Assembly: GCA_030612085.1 (NCBI GenBank)
Contig: JAUWOM010000013.1
Location: forward strand, 1 to 15,521
DNA length: 15,521 nt
Reading direction: 5' to 3'
From: Actinomycetes bacterium
Lineage (GTDB): Bacteria; Actinomycetota; Humimicrobiia; JAHJRV01
Shown: piece after piece, positions 1 to 4,496 of the stretch
How positions within the stretch are numbered: position 1 is the first letter of the stretch
How the letters are laid out: the number at the start of each line of letters is the position of its first letter
Notes under the pieces: generated by a model
Told to the model about the DNA's origin: nothing
The model's input: the letters and a program-made list of their open reading frames with translations, nothing else
Databases searched by the model: none
Position numbers and translations under genes: made by a program

Positions 1-45
1 GGTCATACTGTTGGAGCTGGTACTATAACAAAGATAGTTAAGTAA
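1..45 (+). CDS. tuf: Elongation factor Tu, C-terminal end only (partial)
   Basis: The window opens inside a gene whose last 14 codons read GHTVGAGTITKIVK followed by TAA. This matches the end of EF-Tu domain 3 (family pattern G-R-T-V-G-A-G-x-x-T-K-I). EF-Tu is the cytosolic GTPase that delivers aminoacyl-tRNA to the ribosome. Only the tail is visible, so nothing can be said about its GTPase domain. The next genes are rpmG, tRNA-Trp and secE, the usual neighbours of a tuf copy upstream of the secE-nusG block. A second EF-Tu gene begins at 15391, so the genome carries at least two. Identification rests on 14 residues plus context. Confidence 0.85.
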   Translation, partial: GHTVGAGTITKIVK

Positions 46-67
46 TTAAAAATAAATAGCTATTAAA

Positions 68-122
68 AGCTTTGGGCATAGTTTCTCGACTGAAAATGTC
101 TTCGAAACCATGCCACAAATCT
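68..122 (+). repeat. Dispersed hairpin repeat, copy 1 (55 nt)
   Basis: This is a copy of an imperfect palindrome also found at 1531, 3535 and 15269. The 5' arm (TTTGGGCATAGTTTC) pairs with the 3' arm (GAAACCATGCCACAAA) apart from one bulged A and one A.C mismatch. The loop contains GAC and GTC, which could pair as well. It lies 22 nt after the tuf stop codon. No run of T follows, so it is not a normal intrinsic terminator. The outermost stem is weakened here (AGCTTTG against CAAATCT). Confidence 0.85.
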
Positions 123-132
123 AATAAAAAAA

Positions 133-155
133 GTAGGGCAAGGCTTTAGCCTTAC
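133..155 (+). repeat. Short GC-rich hairpin between tuf and rpmG
   Basis: GTAGGGC (133-139) can pair with GCCTTAC (149-155), giving 7 bp with one G-U pair and a 9-nt loop. An alternative fold is AAGGC/GCCTT (140-144 with 149-153). It stands out from its AT-rich surroundings. No T-run follows. It may be a decayed intergenic palindrome or a mRNA 3'-end structure for tuf. Function is unknown. Confidence 0.5.
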
Positions 156-233
156 ATATAATGAGTTCTATTATTGTAAATATAAGCAACTTTTTGAATA
201 AATTTTATTTGATAAAATTATAAAGAGGGTAGA

Positions 234-383
234 TTGAGACAGATTATCACACTGGCTTGTACAATATGTAAGCGTAGAAATTATACAACTAAAAAAAATA
301 AGACTAATACTCGTGAGAGATTGGAGCTAAAAAAATATTGTAAGTGGTGTAAGAAACACACAATACATAAAGAAACAAGATAA
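234..383 (+). CDS. rpmG: Ribosomal protein L33, zinc-binding type
   Basis: A 49-residue protein of the large ribosomal subunit, located near the E site. It starts with TTG, preceded by the Shine-Dalgarno-like AAGAGGGT (223-230), and begins RQIITLACTICKRRNYTT, close to the L33 family start. Cys9 and Cys12 form one CxxC pair and Cys36 and Cys39 (CKWC) the other. This is the zinc ribbon of C+ L33 paralogs, in contrast to the C- forms that lost the cysteines. The central KNKTNTRERLELKKYC segment and the basic C-terminus are typical. The length is normal for the family. The gene sits between tuf and tRNA-Trp, a common arrangement upstream of secE. It is too short for many automatic gene callers. 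Confidence 0.95.
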   Translation: MRQIITLACTICKRRNYTTKKNKTNTRERLELKKYCKWCKKHTIHKETR

Positions 384-405
384 TATTAATTTAATTATGT
401 AGTGT

Positions 406-481
406 AGGGCTGTAGCTCCAATGGTAGAGCACCGGTCTCCAAAACCGGGTGTTGGGGGTTCGAGTCCCTCCAGCCCTGCCA
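406..481 (+). tRNA. trnW: tRNA-Trp (anticodon CCA), CCA end encoded
   Basis: A full cloverleaf can be drawn. The acceptor stem pairs AGGGCTG (406-412) with CAGCCCT (471-477), followed by discriminator G478 and an encoded CCA (479-481). The D stem is GCTC/GAGC. The anticodon stem is CCGGT/ACCGG around the loop CTCCAAA, giving anticodon CCA at 439-441, which reads UGG (Trp). The T arm contains the usual TTCGAGT loop. G at position 73 is the known bacterial tRNA-Trp discriminator. It lies 22 nt after rpmG and is probably cotranscribed with it. Confidence 0.97.
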
Positions 482-518
482 TATTTTTAAAACAATTTTC
501 AAAATACATTTAATTTTA

Positions 519-527
519 TGCTAAAAT
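519..527 (+). promoter_or_regulatory. Candidate extended -10 promoter for secE-nusG
   Basis: TGCTAAAAT fits an extended -10 element (TGn plus TAAAAT) 33 nt before the secE start. The -35 region is poor (near TTCAAA at 498-503). The site follows the tRNA-Trp gene, so it would give secE-nusG their own start. In DNA this AT-rich chance matches are frequent, so the call is tentative. Confidence 0.4.
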
Positions 528-559
528 ACTTATTTTACAAAATATAGTAGGGTAAATAT

Positions 560-916
560 ATGGGGAAAAGAAAAAAATCAAAGAAATTAAGAAAATTAGG
601 AACAAAAGCAACTATAAAAGAGGAACAGAAGGTAAAAGTTCCTAAAAAGAAAGCCAGTATTAAGAAGAAATCTAAAAAAGATTTACCTATTTTACAAAGA
701 ATTATTAATTTCTTCAGAAATGGCTGGTTAAAAATTGTAAATTATTTTAAAGGTGTATGGTTTGAACTAAAGAAAGTTTCTTGGCCAAATAGAAAGTCTA
801 TTTTACTATATACAATGGTAACTTTAACTACTATATTTATATTTGTAGTTTTTATTGGTATATGTGACTTTTTGTTTACACAGTTGATTGTACTTTTACA
901 AAAAATTAAATTCTAA
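560..916 (+). CDS. secE: Preprotein translocase subunit SecE with basic N-terminal tail
   Basis: SecE is the small essential membrane subunit of the SecYEG channel and clamps SecY from the side. The conserved core is at the C-terminal end: the amphipathic cytosolic helix with GVWFELKKVSWPNRK (about residues 65-79), then one hydrophobic transmembrane segment (about 82-112). Residues 1-45 are dominated by lysine and arginine (GKRKKSKK, KVPKKKASIKKKSKK) with no clear fold. The 118-residue length is about twice that of minimal one-helix SecE proteins (near 60 aa), the excess being this tail. The start ATG has only a weak Shine-Dalgarno (GTAGGG, 547-552). nusG follows with its ribosome site touching the secE stop codon, so the two are probably translationally coupled. 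Confidence 0.95.
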   Translation: MGKRKKSKKLRKLGTKATIKEEQKVKVPKKKASIKKKSKKDLPILQRIINFFRNGWLKIVNYFKGVWFELKKVSWPNRKSILLYTMVTLTTIFIFVVFIGICDFLFTQLIVLLQKIKF

Positions 917-924
917 AAGGTGAT
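917..924 (+). promoter_or_regulatory. Ribosome binding site that sets the nusG start at TTG 932
   Basis: AAGGTGAT matches the complement of the 16S rRNA 3' end (AGGTGAT) and lies 7 nt before TTG 932. The longer reading from GTG 920 would begin inside this site and would have no Shine-Dalgarno of its own. Confidence 0.75.
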
Positions 925-931
925 TGATAAA

Positions 932-1456
932 TTGGAACCAAAATGGTATGTTATACACTCATATGCTGGTTATGAGAAAAAAGTTAAGGACAATCTAAAA
1001 CAAAGAATACATTCAATGGAAATGGAGGATAAGATATTTGAGATTCTTATCCCCGAAGAAGAAGTTTTAGAAATTGATGAGGGGAAAAAAGTTGCAACTA
1101 AAAAGAGAATTTTTCCTGGATATATTTTAGTAAAAATGATCTTAGATGATGACTCTTGGTATGTTGTGAGGAATACTCCAGCAGTTACTGGGTTTGTGGG
1201 ATCAGCCTCAAAACCAACAGCTCTTTCTCCAATAGAGGTCATGAAAATAAGAAAAAGAGTAGCAACAAAAAAGCCAAGAGCACGTACCCATTTTGAAATT
1301 GGTGAACCAGTTAAAGTAAAATCAGGTCCATTTGCTAATTTTGATGGAACAATAAGTGAGATAAATATTGATAAAGGAAAATTAAGAGTTTTAGTAGCAA
1401 TATTTGGTAGACAAACCCCAGTTGAATTAAATTTTAACCAAGTAGAAAAAATATAA
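932..1456 (+). CDS. nusG: Transcription termination/antitermination factor NusG
   Basis: NusG binds the RNA polymerase clamp through its N-terminal domain, and in many bacteria links it to Rho or to ribosomal protein S10 through its C-terminal domain. The protein is 174 aa from TTG 932 and begins EPKWYVIHSYAGYEKKVKDN, the usual NGN-domain opening. KRIFPGYILVKM and WYVVRNTPAVTGFVG are further NGN signatures. The KOW domain follows (GEPVKVKSGPFANFDGTISE, about residues 121-140) and ends VELNFNQVEKI. A GTG at 920 in the same frame would add four residues, but it overlaps the ribosome binding site, so TTG 932 is preferred. The gene is immediately downstream of secE. The length is normal and there is no large domain II insertion of the kind seen in Aquifex or Thermotoga. 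Confidence 0.96.
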   Translation: MEPKWYVIHSYAGYEKKVKDNLKQRIHSMEMEDKIFEILIPEEEVLEIDEGKKVATKKRIFPGYILVKMILDDDSWYVVRNTPAVTGFVGSASKPTALSPIEVMKIRKRVATKKPRARTHFEIGEPVKVKSGPFANFDGTISEINIDKGKLRVLVAIFGRQTPVELNFNQVEKI

Positions 1457-1472
1457 AAAAATTAAATAAATA

Positions 1473-1526
1473 TCTTCGAAACCATACTATAAGGTTATTA
1501 GCATTAAAAATTAATTAAATAACCTT
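1473..1526 (+). repeat. Decayed hairpin-repeat fragment plus a 9-bp inverted repeat after nusG
   Basis: TCTTCGAAACCAT (1473-1485) is identical to the 3' arm start of the 53-55 nt repeat, but the rest of that arm is lost. It is followed by a separate perfect inverted repeat, AAGGTTATT (1491-1499) with AATAACCTT (1518-1526), around an 18-nt AT-only-rich loop. The right arm of this pair belongs to the flank shared with the other repeat copies (AAATAACCTTTGAAAG). Confidence 0.6.
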
Positions 1527-1530
1527 TGAA

Positions 1531-1583
1531 AGATTTGGGCATAGTTTCTTGACTAAATGTCTTCGAAACCATGCCACAAATCT
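1531..1583 (+). repeat. Dispersed hairpin repeat, copy 2 (53 nt)
   Basis: This is the best-paired copy. AGATTTGGGCATAGTTTC (1531-1548) pairs with GAAACCATGCCACAAATCT (1565-1583) over 18 bp, interrupted only by bulged A1576 and the A1543.C1570 mismatch. The 16-nt loop contains GAC/GTC. It lies between nusG and rplK, 74 nt after the nusG stop. No T-tract follows directly. Confidence 0.9.
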
Positions 1584-1637
1584 ACTAATAAAAATTAATT
1601 TTAAAATTTTAGATAGATTTGAAAAAAGGATGATTAT

Positions 1638-2063
1638 ATGGCTAAACCAATTATTGGAAAGATAAAGTTGGAAATACCTGCTGGTCAAGCTAATCCAGCT
1701 CCACCAGTTGGTCCTGCATTAGGACAACATGGTGTTAATATAATGGAATTTTGTAAGGCTTTTAATAATACAACAAAAGATCAGGAAGGAATGATAATTC
1801 CAGTTGTTATAACTGTTTACAAAGATAGGTCTTTTACTTTTATTACGAAAACTCCGCCAGCAGCTATTTTATTGAAAAAAGCAGCAAATATTGAAAAGGG
1901 CTCAGAAGAACCGAATCGAGAGAAAGTGGGCAAAGTTCCAAGGAGAAAAATTAGAGAAATAGCTGAATTAAAAATGCCGGATTTAAATGCAGTTGACATA
2001 GAATCTGCTATGAAGATAATAGAAGGAACTGCAAAAAATATGGGATTGGAAATAATTGATTAA
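1638..2063 (+). CDS. rplK: Ribosomal protein L11
   Basis: L11 forms the GTPase-associated centre with 23S rRNA and the L10-L7/L12 stalk. It is also the site through which RelA and thiostrepton-type drugs act. The 141-residue length is the family norm. The N-terminal domain has the proline-rich IPAGQANPAPPVGPALGQHG signature (about residues 13-32). The rRNA-binding C-terminal domain includes FITKTPPAAILLKKA and ends MKIIEGTAKNMGLEI. The start is ATG with AAAGGATGAT (1625-1634) upstream. rplA follows after 20 nt, the usual L11-L1 pair. I see no clear L1-binding mimic in the leader, though one could be hidden in the AT-rich spacer. Confidence 0.98.
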   Translation: MAKPIIGKIKLEIPAGQANPAPPVGPALGQHGVNIMEFCKAFNNTTKDQEGMIIPVVITVYKDRSFTFITKTPPAAILLKKAANIEKGSEEPNREKVGKVPRRKIREIAELKMPDLNAVDIESAMKIIEGTAKNMGLEIID

Positions 2064-2083
2064 TTAATTTAAGGAGAATCTCT

Positions 2084-2797
2084 TTGAAAAGAGGAAAGAA
2101 ATATCAACAGGTTTTAGAAAATATAGATAAAGATAAATTATATTCACCATTGGAAGCGTTAAGTTTGATAAAAAACATTTCAAAAGCTAAATTTGACGAG
2201 ACTGTTGAAGTTGTAATAAGATTAGGAATAGACACTAAAAAAGCAGAGCAACAAGTTAGAGGGACTGTGATTTTACCTCATGGAACAGGAAAAATTCCCA
2301 AGATTTTAGTTTTTGCTCAAGGTGAAAAAGTGACAGAAGCTAAAAAAGCAGGAGCAGACATTGTTGGTGGAGAAGAACTGACTGAAAAAATTAAAAAAGG
2401 ATTTTTAGATTTTGATGTTACCATTGCTACTCCTGATTTGATGAGTATAGTGGGAAGGTTAGGAAAGATTTTAGGTCCGAGAGGTTTAATGCCGAATCCG
2501 AAGATAGGGACAGTGACATTTGAAGTGAGTAAAGCAGTACAGGATGCAAAGAAAGGAAAGGTTGAATATAAAGCAGATAAATATGGAATTATTCATCTAA
2601 TATTAGGTAAAATCTCATTTGAAGTTAAAAAATTAGTTGAAAATTATGCAACATTAATAGGCGAGATAATAAGAGTAAAACCGTCAGCAGCTAAAGGTAG
2701 ATATTTAAGAAGTATTCACTTTTCATCTTCTATGGGTCCTTCAGTAGCTGTTGACACATCAAAAGTAAAGAATCTGTTAGCTAAAGAAATAGAATAA
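2084..2797 (+). CDS. rplA: Ribosomal protein L1
   Basis: L1 binds 23S rRNA helices 76-78 and forms the mobile stalk that helps tRNA leave the E site. In many bacteria it also represses its own L11-L1 mRNA. The protein is 237 aa, close to the usual 225-235. It begins KRGKKYQQVLENIDKDKLYS and carries VRGTVILPHGTGK (about 59-71) and the RNA-binding signature GPRGLMPNPKIGTVT (about 130-144). The C-terminal end has GRYLRSIHFSSSMGPSV. The TTG start is set by AAGGAG (2071-2076), 7 nt upstream, and by alignment with the family N-terminus. Confidence 0.98.
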   Translation: MKRGKKYQQVLENIDKDKLYSPLEALSLIKNISKAKFDETVEVVIRLGIDTKKAEQQVRGTVILPHGTGKIPKILVFAQGEKVTEAKKAGADIVGGEELTEKIKKGFLDFDVTIATPDLMSIVGRLGKILGPRGLMPNPKIGTVTFEVSKAVQDAKKGKVEYKADKYGIIHLILGKISFEVKKLVENYATLIGEIIRVKPSAAKGRYLRSIHFSSSMGPSVAVDTSKVKNLLAKEIE

Positions 2798-2880
2798 TAA
2801 ATTAAAAAACCGAAAAGAGCAAAATTTCTGAAACTTTTATTACTTATTACTAGATAATATATATTAACAATTAATATAGT

Positions 2881-2932
2881 ACCAAAGATTGTGGGTGCTT
2901 AGTGCTTAATATTTCCTGCTTAGGTGCTTTGT
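2881..2932 (+). ncRNA. L10 leader-like RNA (rplJL autoregulation)
   Basis: The stretch matches my memory of the conserved L10 leader found before rplJ in many bacteria: ACCAAAG, then GTGGGTGC, then CCTGCTTAGGTGC and CTTTG. CAAAG (2883-2887) pairs with CTTTG (2927-2931) to close the structure. GTGGG (2891-2895) pairs with CCTGC (2915-2919), using two wobble pairs. In B. subtilis and E. coli the L10(L12)4 complex binds this leader and lowers rplJL expression. Its location 66 nt before rplJ, followed at once by a terminator, supports the same role here. No covariance search was done. Confidence 0.72.
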
Positions 2933-2935
2933 AAT

Positions 2936-2961
2936 AGACCTTTGCACTTAAGGTCTTTTTT
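2936..2961 (+). terminator. Intrinsic terminator acting as attenuator before rplJ
   Basis: AGACCTT (2936-2942) pairs perfectly with AAGGTCT (2950-2956) around a 7-nt loop, and TTTTTT (2956-2961) then TATTTTTT follow. This is the clearest intrinsic terminator in the window. It sits between the L10 leader and rplJ, so it most likely controls readthrough into rplJL instead of simply ending rplKA transcripts. Confidence 0.85.
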
Positions 2962-2998
2962 ATTTTTTAATAAAGATTAATTCATAGATGGAGGAATT

Positions 2999-3523
2999 TT
3001 GATAAACATTAAAAAAAGAAATATTGTTAAACAACTTGCTGAGAAATTTTCAAATGCAAAGAGTGTTATATTAGCAGATTACGGTGGATTTTCAGTACAA
3101 GAAATGAATGAGTTGAGGGGTAAATTCCGAGAATCAGAAATAGAATTTAGGATTATAAAAAATACACTATCAAAGATAGCACTAAAGAAAGCGAAAATAG
3201 AAGGATTGGAGAAATACCTTGTTGGACAAACAAGTGCTGCTTTTAGTTATGCTGAACCTATCTTACCTGCAAGGATATTAAAAAAATTTAATATAAATGG
3301 AAAAACTCTGAAAATTAAAGCAGGTTATGTTGAAGGAGAAGTCTTTGGATTTGATGAAATTATACAATTAGCAGATTTACCTCCAAGAGAAGAGTTAATT
3401 GCTAATTTAACAAGATATATTGCCAATCCATTAATTAATTTTGTAAGAGTTTTAAAGAATCCTATTGTTGGCTTATTAAATCAGCTTAATATGATAGCAG
3501 AATCAAAAAAAGTAAAAAAATAA
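2999..3523 (+). CDS. rplJ: Ribosomal protein L10 (stalk base)
   Basis: L10 anchors L7/L12 dimers to the ribosome and binds 23S rRNA beside L11. The protein is 174 aa, the usual size. The N-terminal rRNA-binding domain shows KSVILADYGGFSVQEMNELR (about residues 21-40) and FRIIKNTLSKIALK (about 51-64). The C-terminal helix that carries L7/L12 is less conserved and ends AESKKVKK. The TTG start is preceded by TGGAGGAA (2989-2996), so the spacing is short. No nearby ATG fits the family N-terminus better. Expression is probably attenuated by the leader and terminator upstream. Unusually, rplL does not follow closely: a 184-nt spacer with two palindromic repeats intervenes. Confidence 0.97.
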   Translation: MINIKKRNIVKQLAEKFSNAKSVILADYGGFSVQEMNELRGKFRESEIEFRIIKNTLSKIALKKAKIEGLEKYLVGQTSAAFSYAEPILPARILKKFNINGKTLKIKAGYVEGEVFGFDEIIQLADLPPREELIANLTRYIANPLINFVRVLKNPIVGLLNQLNMIAESKKVKK

Positions 3524-3534
3524 ATACCTTTAGA

Positions 3535-3588
3535 AGATTTGGGCATAGTTTTTTGGGTAAAATGTCTGCGAAACCATGCCACAAATCT
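3535..3588 (+). repeat. Dispersed hairpin repeat, copy 3 (54 nt)
   Basis: Copy 3 begins 11 nt after the rplJ stop codon. Both stem arms are kept (AGATTTGGGCATAGTTT and AAACCATGCCACAAATCT), but the loop has diverged: the GAC of the other copies is GGG here, and TCTTCG is TCTGCG. Conserved arms with a changed loop are what selection on pairing, or recent spread, would give. Confidence 0.88.
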
Positions 3589-3637
3589 CTGAAAATATAA
3601 AATTTATAATAAAATAAAAAGATAAATTTTGACAATG

Positions 3638-3675
3638 TGTCATTGCGAGGGACAAAGTCCCGAAGCAATCTCATT
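3638..3675 (+). repeat. CATTGCGAG...GAAGCAATCTC palindromic repeat
   Basis: The element begins TGTCATTGCGAG and ends CGAAGCAATCTCATT. ATTGC (3642-3646) pairs with GCAAT (3665-3669), and GGGAC (3649-3653) pairs with GTCCC (3657-3661) around an AAA loop. Repeats with these ends are familiar from intergenic regions of many unrelated bacteria, including uncultivated lineages. On the minus strand they create spurious peptides of the type RLLRDFVPRNDT. The element lies only 22 nt before the rplL ribosome binding site. Confidence 0.85.
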
Positions 3676-3707
3676 AAAAAAAATAAAACAAAAAAATAGG
3701 AGGTAAG

Positions 3708-4187
3708 ATGGTAGAAAAGAAAAAAGTTAGCGAAAAAGCTACTAAAGAGAAAAAAGTTAGCACTAAAGCTACAGAGAAGAAAAAGGTTGATACTAAAATT
3801 AAGGAGCAGAAAAAAATTAGCACAAAAGATATTATAAAAACTGTTGAAGATATGAGTGTGAAGGAGCTCGCAGAACTTGTTAAAATGTTAGAGGAGAAAT
3901 TTGGAGTAATAGCAGCAGCACCTGTAGCTGTAGCTACCACTGGCGCTGAAGAAAAAGCAAAGGAAGAGGAAGAAAAAATTGAATTTGATGTGGTATTAGC
4001 TAATGTGGGAGAAAAGAAGATCCAAGTTATAAAAGAGGTAAGAGCTTTAACGAAATTAGGTCTAAAAGAAGCAAAATCATTGGTAGATAATGCCCCCGAT
4101 GTGGTATTAAAGGATGTTAGTAAAGAGGATGCTGAAAATGCGAAGAAGAAGCTGGAGGAAGTCGGCGCTACTATTGAGATTAAGTAA
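3708..4187 (+). CDS. rplL: Ribosomal protein L7/L12 with lysine-rich N-terminal repeat tail
   Basis: L7/L12 forms the flexible stalk that recruits and activates the translational GTPases. The usual protein starts at about residue 37 here: the dimerization and L10-binding domain (STKDIIKTVEDMSVKELAEL), the Ala-rich hinge with acidic run, then the factor-binding domain. That domain carries KIQVIKEVRALTKLGLKEAK and ends VGATIEIK. The total is 159 aa against the usual 120-130. The extra 36 residues are four imperfect units of 9-11 residues built on EKKKVSxKAT. The ATG at 3708 has a near-perfect AGGAGGTAAG site (3697-3706), so the tail is probably translated. An internal ATT at 3816, 9 nt after AAGGAG (3801-3806), aligns with the canonical start but ATT initiation is rare. 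The gene is separated from rplJ by two repeats. Confidence 0.95.
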   Translation: MVEKKKVSEKATKEKKVSTKATEKKKVDTKIKEQKKISTKDIIKTVEDMSVKELAELVKMLEEKFGVIAAAPVAVATTGAEEKAKEEEEKIEFDVVLANVGEKKIQVIKEVRALTKLGLKEAKSLVDNAPDVVLKDVSKEDAENAKKKLEEVGATIEIK

Positions 4188-4191
4188 TTAT

Positions 4192-4221
4192 CAATATTAA
4201 TATTACAATATATTAATATTG
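4192..4221 (+). terminator. AT-rich hairpin after rplL, possible partial terminator
   Basis: CAATATTAATAT (4192-4203) and ATATTAATATTG (4210-4221) form a perfect 12-bp stem with a 6-nt loop, followed by TGTATTTTAT. Only the outermost pair is C-G and the T-tract is broken. It could be a weak terminator that partly lowers rpoBC transcription, a processing site, or a 3'-end stabiliser for rplL mRNA. Confidence 0.5.
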
Positions 4222-4323
4222 TGTATTTTATACTTCATGTATATAAAGCACACAATAAATGGACATTAATTGAAATAGAAAAGCTCAATACTTAAGAAAT
4301 TTTAAAAAATTTATAAAATTTAG

Positions 4324-4353
4324 TTGAATTTATTAATATATTAATGATAGAAT
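4324..4353 (+). promoter_or_regulatory. Candidate promoter for rpoB-rpoC
   Basis: TTGAAT (4324-4329) and TAGAAT (4348-4353) are separated by 18 nt, and TG at 4345-4346 gives an extended -10 (TGaTAGAAT). Transcription would start near 4360, about 137 nt before rpoB. AT richness makes chance matches common. Confidence 0.4.
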
Positions 4354-4354
4354 A

Positions 4355-4370
4355 AAAGTTTATAAACTTT
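4355..4370 (+). repeat. 16-bp perfect palindrome in the rpoB leader
   Basis: AAAGTTTATAAACTTT is its own reverse complement. It directly follows the candidate -10 element and would cover the start of the transcript. It could be an operator or a 5' mRNA hairpin, or chance in AT-rich DNA. Confidence 0.45.
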
Positions 4371-4496
4371 ATTTAATTAATATTTTAATGTATAATAATT
4401 TATATAAATAGTATAAGTAATTATTTGAAGTATTTATTCTGCTAAATATTAATTCTACTAAATTATTCCCTTTAAAACAAAGAGGAGTGATTTTTT

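Larger units (their letters stand above)
4188..4496 (+). other. AT-rich rplL-rpoB spacer (309 nt), no gene seen
   Basis: No coding sequence with a ribosome site or recognisable product is present on either strand. The spacer holds an AT-rich 12-bp hairpin at its start, a candidate promoter near its middle, a 16-bp palindrome, and the rpoB ribosome site GAGGAGTGA (4482-4490) at its end. In E. coli the same junction contains an attenuator and an RNase III site, so regulation here is expected. Confidence 0.7.

Noticed and set aside
327..509. Minus-strand open frame containing GLEGLEPPTPGFGDRCS
   Set aside because: It is the reverse reading of the tRNA-Trp gene, a well-known source of false proteins.
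920..931. GTG start for nusG
   Set aside because: The GTG lies inside the AAGGTGAT ribosome site that serves TTG 932 and has none of its own.
3629..3657. TTGACA at 3629-3634 as an rplL promoter
   Set aside because: No -10-like hexamer occurs 16-18 nt downstream; that position is the GC-rich palindromic repeat.
3486..3674. Minus-strand open frame beginning MRLLRDFVPRNDT
   Set aside because: It arises from the CATTGCGAG palindromic repeat and the hairpin repeat; there is no ribosome site or family match.
3674..3940. Minus-strand frame rich in Phe, Leu and Ser over rplL
   Set aside because: It is the antisense shadow of the lysine-rich tail of L7/L12; apparent membrane character comes from AAA/GAA codons read in reverse.
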